NCBI RefSeq assembly: GCF_033807715.1
Contig: NC_084607.1
Location: forward strand, 891,001 to 955,000
Source of the DNA: Cololabis saira
Taxonomy: Eukaryota; Chordata; Actinopteri; Beloniformes; Belonidae
Direction of reading: 5' to 3'
DNA length: 64,000 nt
How positions within the stretch are numbered: position 1 is the stretch's first letter; each line of letters starts with the position of its first letter. The translations under genes and the position numbers were made by a program. This document shows positions 41,601-54,600 of this stretch, in pieces. Below the pieces are notes generated by a model. That model was not told the origin of the DNA. It did no database searches and saw only the letters and a program-made list of their open reading frames with translations.

Positions 41601-44600
41601 TACTGTGGGAACTGATCCTTTTATGAGGGTAAAAGTCGATGCAAAACCTAATTTTAACTCTCCCTCGCTGCTCAAACAATGGCTGAAGCTCCAGCCGGCG
41701 GAGTTAGTTGTGGGCGGGTTTTCAGCAGCGGAGGCCGACCTATGGAAATCTGCTCCTGTCGTTACGTAAAGACGGGAGCAGATTTTGAACGGCTCATAGA
41801 AGTCACATGCCACTTTATATACCGTATTTTCTGGACTATAAGCCGCTACTTTTTTCATAGGTTTTCAACCGTGCAGCTTATACAAAGGTTCTATTCTGTG
41901 GATTTTTCTTCCACCGCCAGGGGGAGTGCTAACCGGAATTAGAATCAAAACTAAGACAAAATAAATGCAAAGAAGAATATGCTACTTCTTCTTTAGCAGA
42001 TAGAAGTAGAAGCAGATTTCAAACGGATAAATAGATAAATAAATAGCGGTTATTTTCTCTTGGTTCTGTCCCGTTTTAATCAGCAAAGTTTCTGCCGTGT
42101 TAAAAGGATCTATTTAGGTACAAACATGTACATCATTTACAGTTCAAAATCCTTCTGTACATGTAGTAAATATCTAATCTAACAACAGAAATATCTGCGG
42201 CTGAAATATCTCTATTTTTTTTAAATAGAGCGGGTGCGGCTTGTATATCTTTTTTTTTTATTGTTTTTTTTTTTTTTTTTTAAATAGAGCGGATGCGGCT
42301 TGTATATCTTTTTTTTTATTGTTTTTTTTTTAAATAGAGCGGATGCGGCTTATAGTCCAGAAAATACGGTATGTTAAAACAAGAAAAACCTGTTTTTCAT
42401 AAAAGGTCCCCTTTAATATCTTTCCAAGGCGAGTCCGTTTCGTTCAACACTCCGACGTGCTTTTTCTTCAAATGCATTACCAACGTGCTCCCGTGAGAAG
42501 CAACGTCGGCTTTGTAAACCTTGCAAATTATCTTTTTGAGATTAAAATGCTCCTAAACTTTTATTTCCTGCACTCGTGCTGCCGACTCTGGTCAGAGATT
42601 GTACTGAAGTGAGACGCTTCACTCCGTTGGAAAAACACGTCTGGCCACAATTTCGATTATCGATTTTTGTCGACAATGTCAACGAATCGTTGCAGCCCTA
42701 TTTTCCGATCTCCGATCAAACCGATAGGGCCGTTATCGGTTTGATACCGATGGGTTTCCGATGGATCGGTGCATCTCTAGTCCCGGGTCCTGGTGTCTCT
42801 GCATGCCGGAGCTGTGTAACGTTTCTGTTCTCCCCCCCTCTGCTAGATCCCATGAATGCCCTGACTAACCTGACGGGGGTCGGCGGGGGCCCGGGCGGCA
42901 TCGGCATGGGGCCCCGCCCCGCCGGGGCCCCGGTGGGGGGCCTGGGGGCCCCGGTGGGGGCCATGGGGGCCATGGGGCCCATGCAGATAGGCCAGCATGC
43001 CATGGCCGGGGTGGCCGGGAACCCGCAAGCCAGTGAGTGTTTCCTCCGGTGGCGTCGGCTAGGAACGCCCCTGGTACCCCGTTACCACACAGAGTAATTT
43101 AATTAGTGTACTCACCGATACGATACTTCTACCACAAAAATAACTACCGTATTTACGCGACCACACGGCGCGCCGACCGAAAAGGCGCCATCTACACACA
43201 GGGCGCGCCGCCTTACAACAACACACACACACATACACACACATACAAGTGTGCGTATTTAAAAATAAAGCAGGAGCCAATCTGAGTTCTATTGTGCTTT
43301 ATTTAAGTCTTTATTACAAAGTACTAGGAATGGGTGATATTTTACCGTTCACGATAAACCGTCAAAATAATTCCCCACGATAAGAATTTGTATCTCACGG
43401 TAAAAATGATAAATTCCCGTTGATGACGTTTTTGTGTAAAACTGATTTATGGTTCTGAGTTAAATCCACGCACAACGTACGGGAAGGAAGGAAGGAAGGA
43501 AGGAAGGAAGGAAGGAAGGAAGGAAGGAAGGAAGGAAGGAAGGAAGGAAGGAAGGAAGGAAGGAAGGAAGGAAGGAAGGAAGGAAGGAAGGAAGGAAGGA
43601 AGGAAGGAAGGAAGGAAGGAAGGAAGGAAGGAAGGAAGGAAGGAAGGAAGGAAGGAAGGAAGGAATTCCCGTTGATGAGGTTTTTGTGTAACAAACATGG
43701 TGGATCTGAGAGTGAGATAGATTTATAGTTACAAAGGTGGAGTTGAATTGGTATTTTTTTATCGTCATTTTTATCGTTATCGGGATAAATGCCAGAAATG
43801 ATCGTGATACATTTTTTAGTCCATACCGCCCATCCCTACAAAGTACTAACATTTTTTAAATCACCAATGGGGGAGAAATCACCGAGCATGAGCCGGACAC
43901 AAGCCGGGTGCAGCTCTCTGGCCCGATCAGCGCGATCGGGCTGCGGATGAAGCCCGACGGGCCGAGTCCTGACAACTGTTCCACTTTCTTCGCTGTCAGA
44001 GTCACTTTCCGTGCCGTCGACACCGCGGAAATGATGCCGGCTTTTGCAGCCGAGCACAACAGTAAACTACGGAGCCGCCGCCGGGCAGGCCCACCTCCCC
44101 GCCCGCCGGGCAGGCTCACCTCCCCGCCCCGCCGGCAGGCCCACCTCGCAAGTGATCGCTGTCTGGCGCTCGAAACCCGGAGACTGTCTGTCTGTCTGTG
44201 AACCTCCGCCCAGAGCTGCTCCTCAGCCAATGTCCTTGATGTTATCAGACGGCTCGGTCGGTTCTGAAACAGGTCCACAGATGTTCCTGAGAGGGGAGGG
44301 CTAGTGGGGGCAGAGCCACTTGTTTACATTCCACCAGGGAGATTGTGACCAGAGCGTTTGGCCAAAAACCGTCCTGTCAAGGTCAGATTATAGAATCAAC
44401 AATTATATTGAAAACAGGCAGCCTCAGTAATTTTCCGTCTGCCTTCAGTCTCTGGTTCATCAATGGCGACTCCAATCAGATGAATTTGTGATCACTTCCC
44501 GCCAAGCCGAGCTTCCAACTTCTCCAAGGTCTTATCCATCTTGCCAATGAGCTCCCCGCCCCGCCGGGCAGGCCCACCTCCCCGCCCCCCGGGGAGGCGT

Positions 44601-45578
44601 CGGCTGCCACACAGTGTTTCTCAAAATGCTCCCGCGAGGGAGCCGCGGTGAGAGCCCCCGACAACACACATGCGGCGCACTGCGCCATTGGGCGCGCCTC
44701 ACATTTTGAAAAAAAAAAAAAAAAAAAAGACGTTTATATACGCCTAATGGTCGTGCAAATACGATACAACAAAAATGAAGTGGTATCGGAGAGTTTTTGC
44801 GAGTACGAGTTAGGGCTGAGCGATTTTGGACAAAAATAAAATCCTGATTTTTTTTTTTTTTTTTTCTCTGAAAACCCGATTTTTGATTTCGATTGTTTTG
44901 GTAAAACTACAAAAGACAATGGAATAAATTGTTTCAAATATTTTATCTTTATTTTTAAAGAAAAATAGCAAACAAATTTCCCTATTGGGAATGAAGTGCA
45001 ATTGAAAGATACTGTAAATCCTCCTTATTTATTTTTATTTATTGGTTTAGTTGATAGGGACAATGCAGTTTAAACATAGTACAATGACAGCAACTGATGT
45101 TCTGCACATAGAGTTTCTAGCTATTGCTAATTTGCAACTCCTGTCCCTAGTTGAGTTTAGTAAAGTGACATTTACAATTTTCTTGACCAAACAAAGACTA
45201 GACGAGCTCTGTCTGTAATGCAGCTGCAAAAAAGGAATTTTCCGATTTTCCTTTTTTTAACATCGATTGTGATTAATAAATCCGATTTAGATTTAAAATC
45301 GATTAATCGCACAGCCCTAGTACGAGTATATGAGAGCAGTATCGGTATCGGGGCGTCCCTAGAGTTGGCGGTGGTTTGGGGGGGGGCTGTCTTTTCAGTC
45401 TCAGCTTGGGCATGTTGTGTGTTTGAGCTTCGCGGCCCTCTCAGGCCTCTCAGGCCTTCCTCACGCCCTCACAGTTGTTCCTGGCTCCGCAGTGGGGGGG
45501 CCGGGCCAGATGCCCATGCAGCAGATGGTGCAGCAGCAGCAGCAGCAGCAGCAGCAGTCCCTGCAGTTCCAGCAGTTC

Positions 45579-45616
<38 letters not shown>

Positions 45617-48600
45617 GCAGAACGCAGCCCTGCAGCAGTTCCAGCAGATGAGAGCCCAGCAGCAGCAGCAGCAGCTGCAGCACCACCAGAACCAGCAGCT
45701 GCAGCACCAGAACCAGCAGCAGCAGGCGCAGAGCCAGCAGCAGCAGAACCAGGTACGACGGACCTTCATATGGCGCTTTTCCACTAGCACCTACTCAGCG
45801 TTACTCTACTAGACTCGCCCCGGTTTCCTGGGAGAGGGGAGGGTTAGTGGGGGCAGAGTCACCTTTTTTACATTCCACCAGGGAGATTGTGACTGGAGCG
45901 ATCGGCCAAAACCGCCCTGTCAAGGCCAGATTATAGAATCAACAATTATATTGAAAGAACAGACAGACTCAGTAATTTTCCGTCTGCCTTCAGTCTCTGG
46001 TTCATCAATGGCGACTCCATTTTTGTGATCAATTCCCGCCAAGCCGAGCTTCCAACTTCTCCAAGGTCTTATCCATCTTACCAATAAGCTCAAACACCGC
46101 CGCCAGCCTGCGATTCTGTTTGAGAATCGCATCCAGCTTACGGCTTTGCTCCCCAAAATGTCTTAGAGACATTAGGCGGTTACATCGTCTTGGAGACGGC
46201 CCGGACCTGGACCGAGTTACCCAGCAGACCTAAGCCAAGAACATCGGTTCAGTTGCTTATTCATCTCTTGCTTCGTTCCGTCTCCACTGTGACCGTTTGT
46301 CCTCTCCGTGTACAGATGCACCAGACGAGGATGCAGCTGCAGCAGCAGCAGCAGCAGATGCTGCAGCAGCAGATGCAGCAGCAACACGCCCAGGCGCAGG
46401 CTCAGGCTCAAGCGCAGGCCCAAGCCCAAGCTCAAGCTCAGGCCCAGTCCATCCAGCACATGGTGCAGCAGCAGCAGCAGCAGCACCAGGTTCAGCCCCA
46501 GCCGGGCCAGATGCCTCCGCACTCCCAGCAGCAGCAGCAGCAGCAGCAGGCCGGCCTGGTGCAGCAGATGACGCCGTCCCAGCACGTCCCCATCAACTCC
46601 CTGAGCCAGCAGCAGCAGCAGCAGCTCAAGATCCAGGCCCTGCAGGTGAGAGACGGAGCTGCAAGGCAACTTTATTTATATAGCACAATTCAACACAACG
46701 TAATTCAAAGTGCTTTACATCAACACCGGCAAGACACACTTAAAACATAAATAATTTAGAAAGTATTTCACAATATTTTAAACAAAAAATAATCTTTTTG
46801 TGTAAATACAAAGTCTCCACACTGGCACTGTTGTTAGGTTCCTAAGCAACATACATAAATTAATAACTTAGGAAAGACACAGAGACTGTTAGAAATGATT
46901 TTTCAGGCCATTTCCATACAATCCTAGTCAAATACAGTATTACAAAGGTAATCTGCAATTTGAATGGTGAATTAACCCAATTTGAAAATCTATGATTCTA
47001 TGCCTCCATTCATGGCTTAGAATGATAGAAAAACTATATTTCTCCATTTCTATGTTTTTTTTCAAGAGGAGAGCTTTACCTCACTTCACCTCTGAAACCC
47101 CCCTTTTCCAGCAAACAAAAAAGTTCTCCCTGCAGCATACATAGCCTGCAGCCGCTCGTAAAACGCTGCACCCAATGCTGGAGCATGCTTTCACACACAC
47201 TGCTCAGCCTTTCACACACACAGACACACACACATAGACACACCCTGCTGCAGCCTGCAGCAGCCCCCACTTCTCTCCAAATCCAGTTTCTCATCACAGG
47301 TTTGCAATTTTCTTGTTTTTTCTTCTAGTCTTAAATTAGTTGATTAACTTCTTTGTAAGTTTCGTATATTATTTCGCAAGATTTTGTCTCCATTTTTCTT
47401 CACCTAATTTTCAGGGACATCAGCTAAGCATCTTTTAGAGATTATTTAAGCATAAGTTTCAGCTTAACCACGCGTCGGCTATTTTTAGCCAGTAATTTTT
47501 CTTTCTTAAGTTTCTCTCAGGACACAAGTTTCCTTTTTTACAGTTTGGTTTTAGCCTGATCTTTTAGTGATCAATTTAATTGTTTTCCTCTCAATTTTGG
47601 AAACCCCACATTGAACAGACAGTTTCCTGTCATAAACATCAGACAAAACAAACATTAGACAAACATGAAACAAAACCCATTAAAAATCATTCCAATAGAA
47701 ACCAGTGTTTCCCCTAGAATTTTTTTCAGGCCCGGTGGTACCCACCGAAAAAACCCTAAACAGACGAGGCGTGTGGGACGGCATATTGGACATGTAGCAA
47801 TATAACAAAGTTTTACATTAAAAATTGTAGGCCTATATTGCTGAATGATATCACTTCAATGAAATAATAAGATTTAATCTAACCTTTAACCAAAGTGTCA
47901 TGGGCCAGAAAGGTCTGACCCCTTATGAGCATTGAGCACATCTTTTCTATATATTTCAGAGGGATCTCTATGAAAACCCTCTGGGATGGTCCTCTTTTAA
48001 CGGCTGCTTGTGCTGACGGCATATGTGACAAAACATCCCTATTCACGATTGATATTATATCAGTTATAAATAATTTAAACATTGTAGAAGATTTTTTTTC
48101 CCTACGCCGTTGGTGTACCGCAGAACCATAAATCAGCCTAGACGCTCATACATGGCTGGCGCTAGGACCCCGCGGACGCATGGTGCGTGTTTTCCTTCAT
48201 CATTCCCTGCAGCGTCTCATGCAAACACAAACACACGGACCTGCAGAAACATTTCTTTATATCATGTTGTCTGTCGCCCGCGATATTTTTTCTTTTTTTT
48301 TTTTGGCTAGCTACAAACTCCATACATCCCATAATATATAATAATATGCCTGCGCTCTCAGCAGCGTTACTAGGCAAATAGCAGGTTGACTCCCGTTGCA
48401 GAACAGCGCTGCCCAGAGGCTCCTAACGTAAATGATCATTGATTTTTTTTTTTTTTGGCCTGGCGGGGGGTCTCGTTGGCCTGGCGGCCCCGCCAGGCCT
48501 GTATAATGGTAGGGGAAACACTGGAAACCCTCCTCTCGTTATTCTGTACTTTAAAATCCTGACCTTAAAGCCGGTCCTTAGACCGAGTGAGTGTTGGCTT

Positions 48601-51600
48601 TTGCACTAGCCCCAGGCAATAGTGTCTTTTTAAAAGTCCTCTGACTTAAAAAATGGTCCCAGACCTCGGCCACACTTTTTTCACTAACCCCTGGTTAGTA
48701 TACACAGAATTTCACTCGTATTTTACACAAAAATACTTCAATACCCCACGTATTTAAGTAAGAGGAGGTCTTACCAGTCTCAGGTGTCTTCCCTGGCTCG
48801 GAGATCTCGTCACTGGACTCCCTGGAACAGCGCAGGACCAAATCTGGGCCCTGTCTTAGATGGCCTGTTGAACCTACGCCGTTCCAAGGTCACAGATTGA
48901 GATCCCGGGTTTCGGCACCAAATGTTAGGTTCCTAAGCAACATACATGAATCAATAACTTAGGAAAGACACAGAGACTGTTATAAATGATTTTTCAGGCC
49001 TTTTGCGCAGAAGGGATGCAAAGTCTGAGCCCTGCAGAGCAACATGGCTCTCTGGCTCTCGACGAAATGCTTGCTGGCTCCTCCTTCGCATCAGCTATTT
49101 ATTGAGAAACTGACAGGAACATGGCCATTTTAAGACAACCAATGGTGGACAGTGGATGGACAATGGGAGGAAACAATCAGATAAACAGGACATTTCAGTT
49201 GAAGAACAACTAATCTATGTTATGCAGAACAAACAGACATCCTTTCTGTTGAGGGTTTTCCAACAGAATATCCAACTGACCATGAGACAGTTGTGGACCA
49301 GCCCAAACCCCTGAGTAGTTTAGGGAGTGGCTGTTGTAACTGGTAACATGTGATAAGCATGTCTGAAACACAGTCAGCTCTCTGACTTGACTTGATTCTG
49401 ATTCTAATGGTTTCATAAGCGCAAAACTAATTCAAAAACGTTGATTAACCTCACACTGTCTTCACATTTAAGAAAATATCATAACATAACACATCAACGA
49501 AACATGGTATCGCGGCTGGAGTGCGTGGAGAAGACGGTGAAATCCTTCGTCATCAACTGGCCCATAATCCCTCCCTCTGTGTGTGTGTTAGCAGGCCCGT
49601 GCGTCGCAGCTGCAGCAGCAGCAGCAGCAGGCGGCGCAGCAGGCACAGCTCAACGCCGCCGCCGCCGCTGCGCAGGCAGCCCCCTCTGTACCTGGACAGG
49701 TGAGACCGCCGCCGCTTCCCTCTCCGGTCACTCCGGTCCCCCGTCTCCTCCCGCTCATCGTCTCTGCTGCGTCTCTCCCTCTGCAGATGGTCCGTCCCAA
49801 CATGCAGAACCTGGCCCGGATGCCCCGCCCCCCCGTCAGCACCGCCATCCCTCACGCCAACGCCGCCGCCAACGCCGCCGCGGTCGGAGCACCGGCCATG
49901 ACGCAGCAGGTAGCTAACACCGGCCATGACGCAGCAGGTAGCTAACACCGGCCATGGTAGCAGGTAGCTAACACCGGCCATGGTAGCAGGTAGCTAACAC
50001 CGGCCATGGTAGCAGGTAGCTAACACCGGCCATGGTAGCAGGTAGCTAACACCGGCCATGGTAGCAGGTAGCTAACACCGGCCATGGTAGCAGGTAGCTA
50101 ACACCGGCCATGGTAGCAGGTAGCTAACACCGGCCATGGTAGCAGGTAGCTAACACCGGCCATGACGCAGCAGGTAGCTAACACCGGCTAGAACAGGGTT
50201 GACAAGATTGTCTCCTGAAGTAGGTGGATGATCGTCTTATAGACGGTAGACGATCGTCTACCGTCTATAAGACGATTGTCTCTGGTTTATTTTTAGTCGG
50301 CTGCATTTATGACTTGACCCCAAACAAATTCTAACAAAAGGTTTTTCAGTGGATTATTGTAGTACTAGGTGTACTTAATGACATCCTAAAAGTCTACCAA
50401 AATCTGACCACCAGAAAGGTGTATTTTTCAAGATGACGACCAAGGTGGCCAAGAAATCCCAGGTGAATAGGGTAAAATTTTTAACAAACAGATATCATCA
50501 TGAAACTTCCCCAGTTAATTACTTACATGAAGACAAAAAAAAAATTGCATTGGAAGTTTTTTGAAATTGTATGTGTAACTATGCAAATTAGGCGTATCTC
50601 ATTGAATATGCGCCAATTCGTATAAAATAACCATTGCTCCTTATTCTTTAACAGAGGCAAGCATTTTTGGTGCCAAACCCCATGTTTTTTGATAAAAGCA
50701 TCTAATTAGAATATTTAAATTATAGTGACATTATTAGCCATGCACATTTAAAATTTAATAAAACGGTTATGAAATCGGTTATGAACATATCTATATTAAA
50801 TGTACGATTTCCAGTTTCACTTCTATTTCTAATCCTGTATTCAGGAGCTTTCTTTATACCTGTAGTCTAAATCCATTGACTACTACAGTGTGGTACTGTG
50901 AAATTAGTTAAAACAGGGCCGCCACGTGAAGGCTCAGTACCGCTAACCCCTATAGTTGTTTTTTCTTTTTTTTTTTTTAATTATTTTTATGTTTTTTTTC
51001 ATATTTTTTTTTGTATTTTTATCTTTTTTTTCTCATTGTTTTTATGTTTTCAAGTTCGCTGCAGTTGTTTCTTGTTTATCTTGTATGTTTTTTTATTTTT
51101 TTAAAGTTTTTTCCTTTCACAGTTCGTCGTCACACTCCTCCTCCCATAAAGGTTGATTCTGTAGATTCTCACAGTTTTCAACTTGACATGGTCCACAAGC
51201 AGGCATGCATGGTAGTCCATATGCTCTGCAACTGCACCGTTGTGTTCGGCAGGCGGTTTTGCAGTTACAGTGGACCATCTGCAGGAGGCTTTCTGGGGCA
51301 GCAGTCTTATTGGTCATAACTGGCAGGAAGATATTGCCCTCCAGTTTCCACCCCCAATCCACTGGGTTCATGTCACTCTCCTTTTCCATCCACACCATGA
51401 TCTGGAAATAAACTCTTTGACAATGGTATTTAGTCGAGGACTCTGTTGGAGGGAGACGTTCTGGAGTAACAAATGACTTAGGAGAAACAATTTTCTTGCT
51501 AAAAAGGTTGTAGCGCAAAGAAGCAAGTGAATCAGTACTCTTGCCATTGCCTTGCTCCCATGGTCCTCGATGACATTCCTTGCCTGATTTGGGAGCAGAA

Positions 51601-54600
51601 ACACATTTGCACAGGACTGGATGGTTGATTCACGTTTCACAAGTTTCTGGAATGCTGACTGTTTCCCGACACTAAAGATGCGGGAAGTTGTATCACATCC
51701 TGTGAAAGCATGAATAAAGAGCAACTGGGAACACAACTCACTACCCAGGACTTGTTTCATCTCTCTGATGTTGTACACTTTACTAGCTTTGGACTTATCT
51801 GAACGAAAATAGAGGTCTCTATTGTTTGTCTCAGCATAGTAGAGCAGAAGAATAAGCAAGTGTGTATCCTCTCCTATCAAGGTTGTGGTCTGATGTTCTG
51901 ATGCTTTGACTGCAGTTTTGACTATGTCAACATCTGCATCACCTGATGCATTGATAACACTGCAACACAGCGACGATCAGTATTGCTGTAACAGTGAGGA
52001 GGTGAGAACATACAGTACAGTGGATTCTTTTAATTTAATAATTTTGTTTAAAGAATCATGAAAAATCGTAATCGTGGGCTAAAAATCGTGAATCGAATCG
52101 AATCATGACCCGAGTGAATCGTTACATATATACTTGCGTCTGTATATTTGTGTATATTACTAATATAAGAATTCACAATCGTTATCTTTATTGGCCATTT
52201 TCTCAAAATGAGTTTTTACCTCTAACAGCGTAAACCCAGCGGACGCCGAAGCAGAGCGTTAGCACCGCGCGCGGAGGCAATAGCTAATGTCTCCTTGGTT
52301 AAACAGGGCGTGAGTCTCCACAGGCACTCTGCTCCGCTCCGCCTGCAGAGTGATAAGAGTTTTCCAAAATCTCCTGTGTAAATTTGTATCTGATAGGTGA
52401 ATAAGGTCAAACAATAATTTTTAACCTAGCTTTATCCAATGTTAAGATATATGTTCCTTTATGCGAATTGGCGCATATTCAATGAGATACGCCTAATTTG
52501 TATAGTTACACATACAATTTCAAAAAACTTCCAATGCAATTTTTTTTTGTCTTCATGTAAGTAATTAAGTGGGGAAGTTTCATGATGATATCTGTTTGTT
52601 AAAAATTTTACCCTATTCACCTGGGATTTCTTGGCCACCTTGGTCGCCATCTTGAAAAATACACCTTTCTGGTGGTCAGATTTTGGTAGACTTTTAGGAT
52701 GTCATTAAGTACACCTAGTACTACAATAATCCACTGAAAAACCTTTTGTTAGAATTTCTTTGGGGTATGATGGTTTTTTTTCATATATGCAGCCGACTAT
52801 TTTGGGTGTGTTTCTTTTTTTTCGGGTTTATTTTCGGGTGTGTTTCAGGTTTTTTCAGGTTTTTTTTGGGGTTTTGTTATCGGGTTTTTCGGGTTTATTT
52901 TCGGGTGTGTTTAGGGTTTATTTTCGGGTTTTTTCGGGTTTTGTTATCGGGTTTTTCGGGTTTATTTTCGGGTGTGTTTAGGGTTTATTTTCAGGTTTTT
53001 TCGGGTTTTGTTTCGGGTTTATTTTCAGTTTTTTTCCGTTTTTTTGGGGGATTTTTCCGTTTTTTTTTTTTCGGGTGTGTTTCGGGTTTTGTTTCAGGTT
53101 TTTTTGGGTTTATTTTCGGGTGTTTCGGGTTTTTTCGGGTTTATTTTCGTGTGTGTTTTGGGTGTGTTTCGGGTTTATTTTCGGGTTTATTTTCAGGTGT
53201 TTCGGGTTTTTTCGGGTTTATTTCCGGGTTTATTTTCGGGTTTTTTCTGGGTTTTTTCGAGTTTATTTTCGGGTGTTTCGGGTTTTTTTCGGGTTTATTT
53301 TCGGGTGTGTTTCGAGTTTATTTTCGGGTTTTTCAGGTTTTTTCGGGTTTATTTTAGAGACGGTAGACGATCGTCTCAGTCTCATGAACCAGGAAACAGA
53401 TTCCTCTCGTTCTCCCAGCAGGTGCAGCAACACGCCATGATGTCATCGCCCTCACCTGTGCAGGTGCCCACGCCCCAGATGCCTCCGCCCCCCCAGCCGT
53501 CCCCCCAACCCCCCACGTCCCAGCCCAACTCAGCCAGGTGAGTCCCCCCCCAGGAGTCCGACCCACCCCCCCTCCACCTGCTAGCTGCTAGTGCTGGGCG
53601 GTATACCGGTTCATACCGGTTCATACCGAATACCGGTGTTTATTTTTCTTATGATATGAATTTTTCATATACCGTAATACCGGTGAGTATGTACAGTAGC
53701 TACACAACGTTGGGAACGTAGCGCTACGCTAGCGCCGCTACGCTAGCGCCGCTACGCTAGCGCCGCTGGACACTGTTTGTGAGGGGACTGTTAGCAGTAG
53801 TGATGCACCGATTGTTCAGTAACCGGAATTGTTCGGCCGAAAATGGTAAAAAAACACTTTCGGTGTTCGGTGGAATAAGTGGGGAAAAAACCGAACAATT
53901 AATAACGGCGTTGTAAAATAAGGAAATAGACTGGCCGCTCCTGTAACGGTTGCACCACAAACATAAATCGTTGGCCAACCAAAAACTAACCACATAAGAA
54001 TTTTACCAACATTCACCAGGAGGTGGAACCAAAACAACATAATGCTGGAAATTAAAACATGTTCAGTTTTTTATGTTCAATAAATATTTTCTACCTTGTA
54101 ATTTTGTAAAAGATTTTTTTCTTTGAAAAGCCTAAATCAAATGTATTTGATTTATGCTTGCTCCTCATGACAGTAAAATAGGCCATTCTAAGCCAATTTA
54201 CTGCAGCAATTCCTTTCCAAATCATTAGAAAATGTGGTTAACACCCAGTTGTGCATGAAAAAAAAAATACCATGATATACCGTGAAACCGATATAATTTA
54301 AAAAAATACCGTGAGATACATTTTTGGTCATACCGCCCAGCACTGCTAGCTGCTAAATGCTCTGTGTCCCGTTGCAGCTCAGGTCCCACTCCGTCCCCGG
54401 GGGGGTTCCAGCCCAGCCCGTCCCCCCAGCCGTCCCCGAGTCCAGCCACCTCCAGAACCCCCCAGAACTACGGGGTCCCGTCCCCGGGGCCGCTCAACAC
54501 TCCAGGTACGAGCCTCCGCCTCACTTCCTGTCTGTCCCTCGGCTCTGCCCCGCCTCACTTCCTGTCTGTCCCTCGGCTCTGCCCCGCCTCACTTCCTGTC

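Larger units (their letters stand above)
40379..42412. mobile_element. TTAA-flanked DNA transposon (piggyBac/Kolobok type), with nested elements
   Basis: Inverted ends AGGGGACCTATTATG and CATAAAAGGTCCCCT are each flanked by TTAA (40375-40378 and 42413-42416). It holds a palindromic repeat at about 40597-40685 and two nested TACCGTATT-type elements. No transposase frame remains. Confidence 0.75.
37602..42780. mobile_element. Outer hAT-like termini spanning most of MED15 intron 4
   Basis: The left end TAGAGATGGGCCGATC and the right end GATCGGTGCATCTCTA are inverted repeats of a familiar fish hAT family (TAGAGATGCACCGAT). Later insertions lie between them. No matching 8-bp duplication was found, so the two ends could belong to different copies. 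Confidence 0.55.
43060..45361. mobile_element. Outer hAT-like element filling MED15 intron 5
   Basis: Left end TAGGAACGCCCCTGGTACC and right end GGTATCGGGGCGTCCCTA are inverted. The 8-mers outside (GCGTCGGC and GAGTTGGC) differ at two positions, as expected of an old target duplication. It hosts the elements at 43325 and 44811, the coiled-coil element copy at 44210, and a second hAT-like pair of ends (CGTATTTACGCG; CGTTTATATACGCC). Confidence 0.65.

Noticed and set aside
42716..43003. Pro/Met-rich minus-strand ORF opposite MED15 exon 5
   Set aside because: Antisense shadow of a GC-rich exon.
43395..43852. FLPSFLPS repeat ORFs on the minus strand
   Set aside because: (GGAA)n microsatellite inside a hAT-like element.
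45450..46669. Leu-, Cys- and Ser-rich ORFs overlapping MED15 exons 6 and 7
   Set aside because: Shadow frames of CAG-repeat coding sequence. Only the Gln frame matches MED15 and fits the splice phases.
52746..53541. Phe/Gly/Val-rich ORFs leading into MED15 exon 10
   Set aside because: Translations of the TTTCGGG-type array that happen to run into a real exon. The acceptor CCCAGCAG separates them.
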